Of a stretch of 64,000 nucleotides of DNA, positions 35,547-43,444 are shown piece after piece (position 1 is the stretch's first letter; each line of letters begins with the position of its first letter). The notes beneath the pieces are model-generated. The model did no database searches. It saw only the letters and a list, made by a program, of their open reading frames with translations, and was not told where the DNA came from. Origin of the DNA: Streptomyces sp. A012304 (GTDB taxonomy: Bacteria > Actinomycetota > Actinomycetes > Streptomycetales > Streptomycetaceae); assembly GCF_026008495.1 (NCBI RefSeq), contig NZ_BQUN01000182.1, positions 230,085 to 294,084 on the forward strand. The letters are read 5' to 3'. Made by a program: the position numbers and the translations under genes.

Positions 35547-36420
35547 GCATGGTCATCGACCACAGGATGACGGCCTCGCTGGTGTCGGTGCGTCGTTCGT
35601 AGTCACGGACCAGGCGCCGGCTGCGCAGGAGCCAGGCGAAGGATCTTTCGACGACCCAGCGGCGGGGCAGGACCTGGAATCCCTGGACCTCGTCGCTGCG
35701 GCGGACGATGTCGAGGACGACTCCGAGGTGCTGGGTGGTCCAGTCGGTGAGGTGGCCGGTGTAACCGCCGTCGGCCCAGATCCGCATCAGCCGCCGGAAG
35801 TGATCCTTCGCTGCGGGTAGCAGGCTGCGGGCGGCGTCCCGGTCGGTCGTGGACGCCGGCGTGACCTGCACGGCCAGAAGGAGTCCGAGGGTGTCGGTGA
35901 GCAGGTGGCGCTTGCGCCCGTTGATCTTCTTGCCCGCGTCGAAGCCACGCGAGGCGTGGGGGACGGTGGCGTCCGCCTTCACCGACTGCGAGTCCACGAC
36001 CGCCGCGGTCGGCTCCGGGCTGCGGCCCTCAGCCAGGCGGACGGCCTCACGCAGACGTTCATGCAGCTCGGCCACCAGCCCCACATCCCGCCAGCGGACG
36101 AAGAAGGCATAAACGCGCGGCCAGGGCGGGAAGTCGGACGGCATCGCCCGCCACTTGATGCCGTTGTCGACGAGATAACGCACCGCGTCGATCATCTGCC
36201 GGTGGCAGTAGCCCTCCGGACGGCCTCCCCGGCCCGCCAGCCATCCCGGCACCGGCAGCAGATCCCGCACCAGTGCCCACTCCGCATCGCTCATGTCCGA
36301 GCCGTACCGAGGTCGGCGCTCCGGCCGGTCAGCCGCGTTCCCGAACCGATGGGCGAGACAGTCACACCTAGGAGTGGACGGACTGGACCCGGCAACCACG
36401 ACCACGCGACACTTCGACAA
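35485..36420 (-). CDS. IS5-family transposase, apparently intact
   Basis: 311 residues from TTG 36420; GTG 36405 or ATG 36294 (MSDAEWALVRDLLPVPGWLA) are alternatives, and homology begins around FGNAADRPERRPRYGSDM. The DDE residues are in AAVVDSQSVKADATVPHASR, MRIWADGGYTGHLTDWTTQH and VVERSFAWLLRSRRLVRDYE. No stop or frameshift interrupts the core, in contrast to most transposases here, so it may be functional or recently acquired. The C-terminal RVAAQPQHRPAPARAA runs into the convergent gene. I could not find its terminal repeats with confidence. Confidence 0.85.
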   Translation of the reverse strand: MSKCRVVVVAGSSPSTPRCDCLAHRFGNAADRPERRPRYGSDMSDAEWALVRDLLPVPGWLAGRGGRPEGYCHRQMIDAVRYLVDNGIKWRAMPSDFPPWPRVYAFFVRWRDVGLVAELHERLREAVRLAEGRSPEPTAAVVDSQSVKADATVPHASRGFDAGKKINGRKRHLLTDTLGLLLAVQVTPASTTDRDAARSLLPAAKDHFRRLMRIWADGGYTGHLTDWTTQHLGVVLDIVRRSDEVQGFQVLPRRWVVERSFAWLLRSRRLVRDYERRTDTSEAVILWSMTMLMSRRVAAQPQHRPAPARAA

Positions 36421-36421
36421 C

Positions 36422-36474
36422 AGGGCCTCTTGTTTCTCGTTGGACTCGACAACCGCGAGCTACCAAGAGGCCCT
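36422..36474. repeat. 11-bp perfect inverted repeat with 31-base spacer
   Basis: AGGGCCTCTTG at 36422-36432 and its exact complement CAAGAGGCCCT at 36464-36474 flank 31 bases. It lies just upstream of the IS5 transposase start. It could be an IS end, a transcription terminator that insulates the transposase, or a remnant of two abutting IS termini. Confidence 0.6.
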
Positions 36475-36912
36475 TCCTCTATGCCTCACCAGCCAACAAG
36501 TCACCCGATCCAGGACCCCGTTCGAACCAGACCGAGCGCACGAACGGATAGAGAACGGCCAGTTAGGGAGTGTTTCGAGTGCGGTGAGGACCGTGCAGCT
36601 GCGAGATCGGTATTGGTGTCACGGGCAGCGCGTCGACCGGGTTCGGGAGCGAGGTGTTGGCCGAGATCATTCTCGTGAACTGCAATGTGGACTGGAGGGT
36701 GTTGGCGGCGGCTTTGCTCGGTGGACTATGTTGCAGACATGACTACCGGGACGGCGTCGCGCCACACACGGATTGGTGACCCGGTGCTCTTCTGAGCGCC
36801 GTACGGGCCAGTGCGGGCCCGCTGTTCGATCGAGGATCTTGCGCTGCTGCGCGGGCTCCGCCTCCGTCGTGTTGATCACAGGCTCGACACATCAACCACG
36901 ACAGGAGAATTC
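36475..36912. other. Gene-free region upstream of the dienelactone hydrolase
   Basis: I see no convincing protein here. It should hold the promoter of the downstream hydrolase gene; ATG codons near 36739 open only short frames. Lower G+C patches around 36655-36720 suggest a regulatory segment, but I cannot assign boxes. Confidence 0.35.
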
Positions 36913-37647
36913 ATGCCCACCAAGACGCTGCAGATCCCCACCGCGGACGGCCAGGCCGATGCTTTCGCCGCCTTCCCCGACCACGGCGAGCAGCACCCAG
37001 GGGTGCTGATGTACGCGGACGGCTTCGGCATCCGGCCGGTGCTGCGAGAAATGGCCCGCGAACTGGCCGGGCACGGCTACTACGTGCTCGTCCCCAACCT
37101 CTTCTACCGGCACGGCCCGGCACCGGTGATCGAGCTTCCCGAGCACATTGGAGAAGAGGCCCGGCCCGCAGTCTTCGCCCAGCTGATGCCCTTGATCGAG
37201 GCGCACACCCCCGAACGTGTCCTGAGCGACGCCGACGCCTACCTCAGGTTCCTCACTGCTCAGCCCGAAGTCAGCGCCGGGCCGGTCGCGGTGACCGGCT
37301 ACTGCATCGGTGGCCTCCTGGCGACGCGCACCGCCGCGGCCCACCCCGGCCAGGTAGCCGCCCTCGCCGCATTCCACGGCCCCGTGGGAGTCGACGGACA
37401 CGACAGCCTTTCCAAGCTCACCGCCGATGTCCACTTCGGCCACGCCGAGAGCGACTTGACGCCCGAGGCCCTCGGCGAACTCAACAAGGCCCTGGACGCG
37501 GCGGGTGTCGGCTACACCTCCGAGATCTATTCCGGCACCGTCCACGGCTTCACCATGTCGGACACCGATGCCTTCAACCCCGCCGCACTGCAGCTTCACT
37601 GGGACCGCTTGCTGCCCCTTCTCGGCCGCACCCTGACCAAGAGCTGA
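36913..37647 (+). CDS. Dienelactone hydrolase family alpha/beta hydrolase
   Basis: 244 residues from ATG 36913 behind ACAGGAG. GVLMYADGFGIRPVLREMAR is the oxyanion loop region, VAVTGYCIGGLLATRTAAAH contains the nucleophile elbow G-x-C-x-G with cysteine as in true dienelactone hydrolases, VHFGHAESDLTPEA gives the Asp, and SGTVHGFTMSDTDAFN gives the His. Dienelactone hydrolases open dienelactone to maleylacetate in chlorocatechol degradation; many paralogues act on other lactones or esters. No catabolic neighbours are present here. A diverged 3' end of a duplicate is at 18450-18568. Confidence 0.9.
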   Translation: MPTKTLQIPTADGQADAFAAFPDHGEQHPGVLMYADGFGIRPVLREMARELAGHGYYVLVPNLFYRHGPAPVIELPEHIGEEARPAVFAQLMPLIEAHTPERVLSDADAYLRFLTAQPEVSAGPVAVTGYCIGGLLATRTAAAHPGQVAALAAFHGPVGVDGHDSLSKLTADVHFGHAESDLTPEALGELNKALDAAGVGYTSEIYSGTVHGFTMSDTDAFNPAALQLHWDRLLPLLGRTLTKS

Positions 37648-37697
37648 GGCTCCGGCCCGGGAAACCAAGCTGGTGTGAGGGCGGGCTGTGCCCGCCC

Positions 37698-38171
37698 TCA
37701 CCGATTGGGGAGCCATAGGTTGACGGCGGCGATGCGCGCTGCCCGATCCTCAGGTGACGGATGGTCGGGGCTGGGTGGGCAGGATGCGGACGACGGGGGG
37801 GCGGGGGCCGTGAGCTGCTGGCGGATCTGCCGGTTATCCAGGGTCGGCTGGTTGACGACGCGGACGAGGGCTTCGCGGTCGGCGCGCAGTTCGGCGAGTT
37901 CCTCCTGGTCCGCGGCGCGGAGTTCCTTGAGTTTCACGATCTGCCTGCGCAACCGCACTTCGGCGTCGGTCGGCTGGCCCCGCGCTTTCACCTTGGCGTA
38001 GAACTCGTTTTTCAAGTCCAGATGGCGCTGGGTGAGCGCGTTGCGGGGGACGTCCGCCTCGGTGGCCAGGGCAACGATGGTCAGGGCGCCGTTCGAGCGC
38101 TCGGGGGCGCCAGCCAGTATGCGCTCCATGGCGGCCCGGATGCGGTCCCGTTCGTCGAGGGCCGGACTCAT
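37698..38171 (-). CDS. Transposon accessory protein following a tyrosine recombinase
   Basis: 157 residues from ATG 38171, overlapping the stop of the upstream recombinase relic by four bases (ATGA), so translationally coupled. RDRIRAAMERILAGAPERSN then GALTIVALATEADVPRNALT is an HTH-like N-terminus; RRQIVKLKELRAADQEELAE is a coiled coil. Such proteins are the third gene of Streptomyces transposons with two tyrosine recombinases (TnpC-like role). The C-terminus is proline-rich and may be frameshifted. Confidence 0.65.
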   Translation of the reverse strand: MSPALDERDRIRAAMERILAGAPERSNGALTIVALATEADVPRNALTQRHLDLKNEFYAKVKARGQPTDAEVRLRRQIVKLKELRAADQEELAELRADREALVRVVNQPTLDNRQIRQQLTAPAPPSSASCPPSPDHPSPEDRAARIAAVNLWLPNR

Positions 38172-38703
38172 GTTGTTGTCTTCTCCTGGTTGGCGATGCG
38201 GTTGTGGTGGTGCTGGTCTGCGAGGTCACGCAGGGTGTCCGCACGTTGGCGAAACCGATCGGCAAGCGGTTCGGTAACCATCTCGGAGGCAGCCTGCTTC
38301 TCCAGGTGCTCGGCCTCTGCCCTGAGCTGGGCAGCGTGTCGGTTGGTGCGGGCGATGTTCGCGCAGGCGGACACGCACCGATCCAGGGTGAGAGTGTTGC
38401 TGGTGCCGAGGCGGTGGCAGAGGGCCTTGTCGCGGTTGTAGACGCACATCAGGAAGGTGTGCGGGTTGTCGGTGGACGGCCAAGGTGGGGTTGTGCAGGA
38501 TGGCCCTGGCCTGGCGGGTGCTGCGGATCGAGCCGGCGAAGGACGGGGCCTGTGCGGCGGCGTGGATGGCCCGCCTCGCGGCCGGCCCCGACACGCCCAC
38601 GCCCGCATCGAGATCGGCGTGCAGGGTGGCGAGTGTGTCGGCGGGGGCGCGGGCGGTCTCGATGTCGAGCAGGTCGTGGATTCCGTCGCGGCTGCGGGCT
38701 AAT
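38168..38703 (-). pseudogene. Tyrosine recombinase/integrase C-terminal relic of a transposon
   Basis: The reading DGIHDLLDIETARAPADTLA, ARRAIHAAAQAPSFAGSIRS and TRQARAILHNPTLAVH changes frame near 38470 and ends HTFLMCVYNRDKALCHRLGT, LDRCVSACANIARTNRHAAQ and FRQRADTLRDLADQHHHNRI. This cysteine-containing tail is typical of the large integrase that precedes the TnpC-like gene. The catalytic domain is lost; homology stops at about 38703. Confidence 0.65.
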
Positions 38704-38766
38704 GGTGACGTCGGGTATGGGAACTGTCCGAATGCCCCTTGAGTCGGCCGTTCGCCGCCGGGGTCG

Positions 38767-39228
38767 TCACGATTGGCAGGCCCGGATCAAAGACGCAAGG
38801 ACAGTGCCCGGGTCGTGCAGGGGACAGGCGCCGTCGGTGACGACTCGGCGTGTGCCAGGATCCACCGGGCCCGTCTGTGCCCAGTGGGGAGACCCGATGT
38901 TGATCTCGACCTCCAGCCCTGACGCTGTGACAAAGCGTCGTTCGCTGATCGGTCCCCACGATTGGGTTCTGACCAGTTTGCCGAGGGCAAGCTCGACGGC
39001 CCATGCGTTGTCGGAGTACTGGGACTCGTCAGTCGTGAGAAGGACGAGGTCGATGTCGGAGTCAGGCCGTGCGGCATTGCGAGCGCACGATCCGACAAGT
39101 AGGAGACCGACGACGTCGTGGCGGCCTGCGGCCCACCGCGTGACGCGGTCGATGATCTCTTTCGTTTCGGCAACCCGTTCCGGTGAGATCGCAGGTCGCT
39201 CACTCGCTGGTTGGTTGTCACGGTGCAT
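38767..39228 (-). CDS. Minimal nucleotidyltransferase-fold protein
   Basis: 153 residues from ATG 39228. VVGLLLVGSCARNAARPDSD and IDLVLLTTDESQYSDNAWAV contain the pol-beta-type G-S-x-A-R ... D-x-D catalytic motif; the third carboxylate is plausibly in SGLEVEINIGSPHWAQTG. Single-domain relatives act as nucleotidylyltransferases, including antitoxins of HEPN/MNT pairs and aminoglycoside adenylyltransferase-like proteins. No HEPN partner is visible next to it. Its start overlaps the tail of an integrase relic by 11 bases. Confidence 0.82.
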   Translation of the reverse strand: MHRDNQPASERPAISPERVAETKEIIDRVTRWAAGRHDVVGLLLVGSCARNAARPDSDIDLVLLTTDESQYSDNAWAVELALGKLVRTQSWGPISERRFVTASGLEVEINIGSPHWAQTGPVDPGTRRVVTDGACPLHDPGTVLASLIRACQS

Positions 39229-39490
39229 CGTGTTGCCTCCCGGGTGGGTAGCGGTGGCTGACTTCCGCGGCGTAGTTGGCCCAGTCGCCCGCGGAGAGAC
39301 GTTGCCAGGCGACGGCGATGTCGGTGTGGATGCCCAGGGTGCGGGCGAGGATCGCGGCGGGGATCTCGGTGGCGAGCTGGAAGAGAGCGGTGCTGCGGGC
39401 CTGGTTGGGGCGGATGCCGAGGTTGTTCAGCCGCTGCGTCAGCTGTGTGGTGCTGATCGGCCGTCCGGGCTGGCCGCCGGGGAAGAGCCA
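39218..39490 (-). pseudogene. Tyrosine recombinase/integrase C-terminal fragment
   Basis: PISTTQLTQRLNNLGIRPNQ, ARSTALFQLATEIPAAILAR, TLGIHTDIAVAWQRLSAGDW and ANYAAEVSHRY then the stop at 39218 match the C-terminal end of Streptomyces integrases, where A-R-x-x-A-L-x-x-L-A replaces the usual R-H-x-x-R box. The upstream part is gone where the ArsR gene's 3' end intrudes. A second such relic is at 38168-38703. Confidence 0.62.
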
Positions 39491-39954
39491 TGGAGACGGC
39501 GCCAGGCGCCGATGGTCGCGTGCCCCTTGCGGTTCGCGGCGACAGTGCGGGCCGGCTGGGCGACTGACTCAGGGCAGCTGAACGGGTGCATTGCCGAGGT
39601 GGAGACCCGCACGCCGAGCCGCAGGTGTTCGATGTGGTGGACGGCCTGGTCGAGGAGTTGTGCCACGTGGTCGTCGTAGAGGCGGTAGACGATGCGGCGG
39701 CCGTCGCGTCGCCCGGTGACCAGCCCCAGGGTGCGCAGCAATCGCAGTTGGTGGGAGACCGCGGACTGCTCCATCCCCACAGCGGTGGCGAGTTCGGTGA
39801 CCGAGTACGCGGACTGACGCAGGGCGGTGAGGATCAACAGGCGGGAGGGTGTGGCCAGTGCCTGGAGTGTGGCGGCCACGGAGACGGCGGTCGACTCGTC
39901 GAGGTGGGCGGCCGCGATGATGTCGCGGCCGCCCACGGCGTCGCCGGGAGGCAT
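39439..39954 (-). CDS. ArsR/SmtB-family metal-type repressor with altered C-terminus
   Basis: 171 residues from ATG 39954, four bases after the stop of the [2Fe-2S] gene, so co-transcribed with the zur operon. VAATLQALATPSRLLILTAL, YSVTELATAVGMEQSAVSHQ and LRLLRTLGLVTGRRDGRRIV form the winged helix; HVAQLLDQAVHHIEHLRLG is the alpha-5 helix with the D-x-x-x-x-H-x-x-H residues that bind zinc, nickel or cobalt in SmtB/NmtR/CzrA. The last 45 residues beyond HLRLGV look foreign; the gene probably lost its native stop at a junction with the integrase relic. Likely a second metal sensor beside Zur. Confidence 0.8.
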   Translation of the reverse strand: MPPGDAVGGRDIIAAAHLDESTAVSVAATLQALATPSRLLILTALRQSAYSVTELATAVGMEQSAVSHQLRLLRTLGLVTGRRDGRRIVYRLYDDHVAQLLDQAVHHIEHLRLGVRVSTSAMHPFSCPESVAQPARTVAANRKGHATIGAWRRLHGSSPAASPDGRSAPHS

Positions 39955-39958
39955 CGGC

Positions 39959-40391
39959 TCACCGGCGTGCACGGAGCCGGGCCTCGCGCGGTGGGCGGAT
40001 GAACTGCAGTTCCAGTGTGGCCGGGGGCTTGGCCACCCCGGGGCCGCCATCGGCCGCCCAGCGCAGCACGTCGTCCGTGCAGTCGTCGTCCATGGCGAAG
40101 CCGATCCAGGTCGCCCGGCCGCCGGCCCGGCGTCCGGCGGCGGAGGGCTGGACGACGATGACGTTGGCCTGGTCGCAGGGGCCGAGGCAGTCCGTCGTGC
40201 GGACCTGGAAGCCGTGCTCGGCCGCCGCGGCGCGCAGCCGGTCCAGCTGCCAGGAGTGGTCGGTGCCCGGGGTGCTTGCGTGGGTTGCCGCAGCAGCAGC
40301 CCCGGCAGACGACCAGCGTGCACGGACGGTTGGCCGCACCCCCGATCGTCACCGTACGTGCGGGAGCGATCGATGTCGTCCGGCGGTTCAC
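39959..40391 (-). pseudogene. [2Fe-2S] thioredoxin-like ferredoxin, one-base frameshift
   Basis: From GTG 40391, overlapping the WD40 stop by four bases. NRPCTLVVCRGCCCGNPRKH carries the first cysteine cluster; a surplus G in a GGG run near 40275 shifts the frame, after which DHSWQLDRLRAAAAEHGFQV, RTTDCLGPCDQANVIVVQPS and RRAGGRATWIGFAMDDDCTD follow, with the second cluster C-L-G-P-C. The C-x-x-x-C ... C-x-x-x-C spacing is that of thioredoxin-like [2Fe-2S] ferredoxins. With the indel repaired it would have about 143 residues, so a sequencing error is possible. A more decayed relative is at 54219-54480. Confidence 0.7.
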
Positions 40392-41422
40392 AGCGTCGTC
40401 CGCGAGGGCAGTCCGTATGCCCGGACGCGGCCGTCGCGGTGGGCGGTGATCAGCAGGTGCGGTCCGGCCCAGGCCAGCGCGGCGACTGCGGAGTCCACGT
40501 CGTCCAGCGTGCGCACGGGGCGCAGCCGGTTGGAGGGCTGTCCGGCGGTGGCGTACCAGAGCGCGACGGTGCCGTCGTGGCCGCCGCTGGCGAGGTGGCC
40601 GGCGGGGCCGGGCCGCCAGGCGAGCGCGGTGATGGTCTCGTGGCAGCGGAGCTGGCGGGGTGCGGTGCCGGCGGGGCCCTTGCCGGAGAAGTCCCAGACC
40701 GTCAGGTCGGGGGCGCCGTCGGCGGCGAGCCAGAAGCCGGTGTCGTCGAAGGCGAGGCGGGAGACCTTCTCCGGGTAGCCGGACATGGTCAGTTCGCTGC
40801 CGTCGCGGGTGCGCCAGATGTGGATGGAGGCGTCCTGGTTGCCGCTGCAGATCCACTTCTCGGTCGGGGCGACGGCGAGCGCGAGGTGCGAGCCGATGTA
40901 GGGGTATGTCATGACGGGCTGCGCGGTGTGGCGCTCGTGGCCGCGCACCGCCCCGTATGCGGCCACGGCCAGCCGTCGCCCCCGGCGCAGCCAGGCGAGG
41001 TCGGTGACGGTGGACGCGGCAGGTTCCGTACGCCACAGCTCCTCGCCATCCGCGTCGAGTACGAGCGCCGTGCGTCCGGAGGCGATGGCCACGCGCTCGT
41101 CGTTGGCCCAGGCGGCGGAGGAGGACCAGGCGCCGGATTCGCGTACGACGGTGCGGCCGTCCGTGCGCCGCCACAGCGCGTATCCCATGGGTCCGGTGAC
41201 CGCCAAGTGCCGGGCGGTCGGGGACAGGTGACTCGTCAGGGTGCCGCCGGGCAGGTCCAGTGCTCCCATCTCGGCGCCCATCGCGGCATCGAGGACGCGT
41301 ACCGTGCCCTCGGCTCCGGCGACGGCCACCAGGTCGCTGCGGGCGCTGAGCGCGACGGGTGCGTCGTCGATGGTGATCTCCCAGGCGACCGTCAGGGCCT
41401 GGTCGGGTGCGGTGATGCTCAC
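40388..41422 (-). CDS. WD40 beta-propeller protein in the zur-cobW operon
   Basis: 344 residues from ATG 41422, overlapping the CobW stop by four bases (translational coupling). Repeated strands ending in W/F-D or similar, e.g. EKWICSGNQDASIHIWRTRD, TGFWLAADGAPDLTVWDFSG, GHLASGGHDGTVALWYATAG and HLLITAHRDGRVRAYGLPSR, indicate a seven-bladed propeller. No signal peptide, so cytosolic. It has several His/Cys-poor loops and no enzyme motif; a scaffold role for the CobW GTPase or its client is an inference from the tight coupling. The same order cobW-WD40-ferredoxin suggests a functional unit. Confidence 0.85.
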   Translation of the reverse strand: MSITAPDQALTVAWEITIDDAPVALSARSDLVAVAGAEGTVRVLDAAMGAEMGALDLPGGTLTSHLSPTARHLAVTGPMGYALWRRTDGRTVVRESGAWSSSAAWANDERVAIASGRTALVLDADGEELWRTEPAASTVTDLAWLRRGRRLAVAAYGAVRGHERHTAQPVMTYPYIGSHLALAVAPTEKWICSGNQDASIHIWRTRDGSELTMSGYPEKVSRLAFDDTGFWLAADGAPDLTVWDFSGKGPAGTAPRQLRCHETITALAWRPGPAGHLASGGHDGTVALWYATAGQPSNRLRPVRTLDDVDSAVAALAWAGPHLLITAHRDGRVRAYGLPSRTTL

Positions 41423-42450
41423 GCGGCCGCTCCCGCCGTGGCCAGGCAGTCGGCGAAGCCGCGCTCCAGCTCGTCGCGGTCGAGGTTGCGGCCGATGAAG
41501 ACGAGCCGGTTGCGGCGCGGCTCATCGGTCCGCCACTGGGCGCCTTCCTCGCCCATGAGCAGCATGTGGACGCCCTGGAAGACGTACTGCCTGCTCGAAC
41601 CGGCGATGGCGAGGATGCCCTTGGAGCGGAAGATGTCGGCGCCCTTGGTACGCAGCAGGTTGCCCAGCCAGGCGTTGAGGCGCCCGTCGTCGACCTCGCC
41701 GTCCAGTTCGATGCCGACCGAGGTGACGGTGGTGTCGTGCTGGTGCTCGGTCTCCGTGAGGAAGGACGGGTCGTCCTTCAGGACCCGGTCCAGGTCGAAC
41801 GCGCCGACGTCAAGGATCTGCTTCAGGTCGACCTCGGCGTTCCGGGCGCGCAGGATCTGCACGGGCGCGTTGATGGCCTTCACGCGTGCCTCGACTTCGG
41901 CGATGGTCGCCTCGTCCGCTAGGTCGGTCTTGTTGAGCACGATCCGGTCGGCGAAGGCGATCTGCTCGACCGCCTCGTTCTCCACACCCTCCGGCTTCAC
42001 TTCGTCGAGGTGCTGGAGGACATGGGCGGCGTCGACGAGGGTGATGATGGCGTCCAGGCGCAGTTGGGCTGCGATCTCGTCGTCCATGAAGAAGGTCTGT
42101 GCGACGGGGGCCGGGTCGGCCAGGCCGGTGGTCTCGATGAGGATGTGGTCGAACTTCTCCCGGCGTCGCATCAAGGCGCCCAGGATGCGGATGAGGTCTC
42201 CTCGCACGGTGCAGCAGATGCAGCCGTAGTTCATCTCGAAGATCTCTTCTTCGGCGTCGAGGACGAGGGCGTCGTCGATGCCGATCTCGCCGAACTCGTT
42301 CTCGATGACGGCGATTCGCAGGCCGTGGTGTTCGGTAAGGATGCGGTTGAGGAGGGTTGTCTTGCCCGAGCCGAGGAAGCCGGTCAGGACGGTGACAGGT
42401 ACTCGCTCATCGAGCGGCGCGTCCGTCGCGGTCGCTTCAGTTGTCGTCAT
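41419..42450 (-). CDS. COG0523/CobW-family GTPase, putative zinc metallochaperone
   Basis: 343 residues from ATG 42450. Walker A VTVLTGFLGSGKTTLL (residues about 24-31), the metal-binding G-C-I-C-C motif at residues 76-80 (EMNYGCICCTVRGDL), Walker B-like ILIETTGLADPAPV and the guanine motif N-K-T-D are all present, followed by the C-terminal CobW domain (TEHQHDTTVTSVGIELDGEV, GILAIAGSSRQYVFQGVHML). COG0523 GTPases of the ZNG1/YeiR type deliver zinc to client proteins under zinc limitation and are classic Zur targets. The position six bases after a small gene downstream of zur supports that role rather than cobalamin synthesis. Confidence 0.92.
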   Translation of the reverse strand: MTTTEATATDAPLDERVPVTVLTGFLGSGKTTLLNRILTEHHGLRIAVIENEFGEIGIDDALVLDAEEEIFEMNYGCICCTVRGDLIRILGALMRRREKFDHILIETTGLADPAPVAQTFFMDDEIAAQLRLDAIITLVDAAHVLQHLDEVKPEGVENEAVEQIAFADRIVLNKTDLADEATIAEVEARVKAINAPVQILRARNAEVDLKQILDVGAFDLDRVLKDDPSFLTETEHQHDTTVTSVGIELDGEVDDGRLNAWLGNLLRTKGADIFRSKGILAIAGSSRQYVFQGVHMLLMGEEGAQWRTDEPRRNRLVFIGRNLDRDELERGFADCLATAGAAA

Positions 42451-42455
42451 CAGGG

Positions 42456-42737
42456 TCAGGCTCCTTCGGGTGCGGTGGTGAGCAAGGCGGCCTTGAGGTC
42501 GTCCTCGGTGACTTCGTCGGTGGGTTGGTGCAGGGTCCAGCGGCGGGCCGGCCCGTTCATCGGCAGGACGGCGACGACCGTCTCCAGGGGCGGGCAGCCT
42601 GGTTCGGTGCAGGCGAGCTGGCGGATCATGACGGCGGTGTCGTCGTCGAGGTCCAGCAGCGTGCGCACGGTCTCCTTCAGCTCGCGCAGATGTGGGCTTG
42701 GTGCGGCGGGACTTCCCGGCCCGAATCCCAGGGGCAT
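42456..42737 (-). CDS. Small conserved protein between zur and cobW
   Basis: 93 residues from ATG 42737, ten bases after GAGGAG; it starts 15 bases downstream of zur and stops six bases before cobW. LRELKETVRTLLDLDDDTAV is a helix; MIRQLACTEPGCPPLETVVA has a C-x-x-x-x-C pair that could bind metal; RRWTLHQPTDEVTEDDLKAA ends the domain. I know no function, but the same arrangement zur-small ORF-cobW occurs in streptomycetes by recollection, so a zinc-related role is plausible. Confidence 0.75.
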   Translation of the reverse strand: MPLGFGPGSPAAPSPHLRELKETVRTLLDLDDDTAVMIRQLACTEPGCPPLETVVAVLPMNGPARRWTLHQPTDEVTEDDLKAALLTTAPEGA

Positions 42738-42751
42738 GGCGGCAGTTCTCC

Positions 42752-43159
42752 TCACTCGGTGGCGGATTGGCAGTCGGCGCAGACGCCGGTGAGTTCGACG
42801 GTGTGTTCCACCGCGGCGAATCCGGAGTCGGAGGCGATCCGTCCGGCCCACTCCTCGACGACCTCGGAGTCCACCGGCCGGCTGCTGCCGCAGGCGCGGC
42901 AGATCAGGTAGTGGCGGTGGCCGCCCGGCCGCCATCTGTAAAGCCGTTCACCGGCGTTGGCCTGGATGACATCGACCGCGTCCGCGGCCTCCAGGTCGCG
43001 CAGTCCTCGGTAGACGGTGGTCAGGCCGATCCGTGTGCCGTCGGCGGTCATGCGCGCGTACAGCTCCTGCGCGGACATGAAGTCGTGACAGTTCGCGAGA
43101 GCTGCCAGAAGGGCCGAGCGTTGCCGGGTGGGCCGCTGTTGGGTCGTCAGGTCGCTCAC
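42752..43159 (-). CDS. zur: Fur-family zinc uptake regulator Zur
   Basis: 135 residues from GTG 43159 with AGGGGGTGAACG ahead. The N-terminal winged helix is RPTRQRSALLAALANCHDFM then IGLTTVYRGLRDLEAADAVD. The dimer domain has GGHRHYLICRACGSSRPVDS with the H-x-H site and first C-x-x-C, and HTVELTGVCADCQSATE with the second C-x-x-C (structural zinc). Among Fur proteins this pattern and the downstream zinc metallochaperone point to Zur rather than Fur or Nur. A Zur-like box lies about 45 bases upstream, implying autoregulation. It heads a six-gene operon. Confidence 0.88.
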   Translation of the reverse strand: MSDLTTQQRPTRQRSALLAALANCHDFMSAQELYARMTADGTRIGLTTVYRGLRDLEAADAVDVIQANAGERLYRWRPGGHRHYLICRACGSSRPVDSEVVEEWAGRIASDSGFAAVEHTVELTGVCADCQSATE

Positions 43160-43201
43160 ACCACGTTCACCCCCTGGTGCAGTGCCGAATCCAAGGCTAG
43201 A

Positions 43202-43216
43202 TGAAAATGACATCCA
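43202..43216. promoter_or_regulatory. Zur-like operator upstream of zur
   Basis: TGAAAATGACATCCA agrees at 12 of 15 positions with the streptomycete Zur box TGAAAATGATTTTCA. Adjacent ATCCATATCCATATG adds an A+T-rich promoter-like segment, rare in this window. It sits 43 bases before the zur start, so zur and the cobW operon would be repressed when zinc is sufficient. Confidence 0.65.
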
Positions 43217-43444
43217 TATCCATATGAACGATAGCTCATGTGTGGTGAGGGGGCGAGTAGGGCCTGATTGAGGGGGTGGTCCCGGGGACGGGCAGCGATA
43301 CTCAGGCCGACGAGAGGGGGAAGGCGTCGGCTGTCCGTGACACGGAGTGGGCCGGGTCCGGTGAGGTCCTCGACGGGTAGCCCGGTGTCGGAGTGAAGGT
43401 TGTCCGTCCTGCGGATGGGCTCGTGTGCCGACGGCGTGCTCGGA

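Noticed and set aside
43170..43444. Minus-strand protein between the P-type ATPase relic and zur
   Set aside because: An open frame exists (ending LALDSALHQGVNVV) but overlaps the zur promoter and has no domain; treated as spacer.
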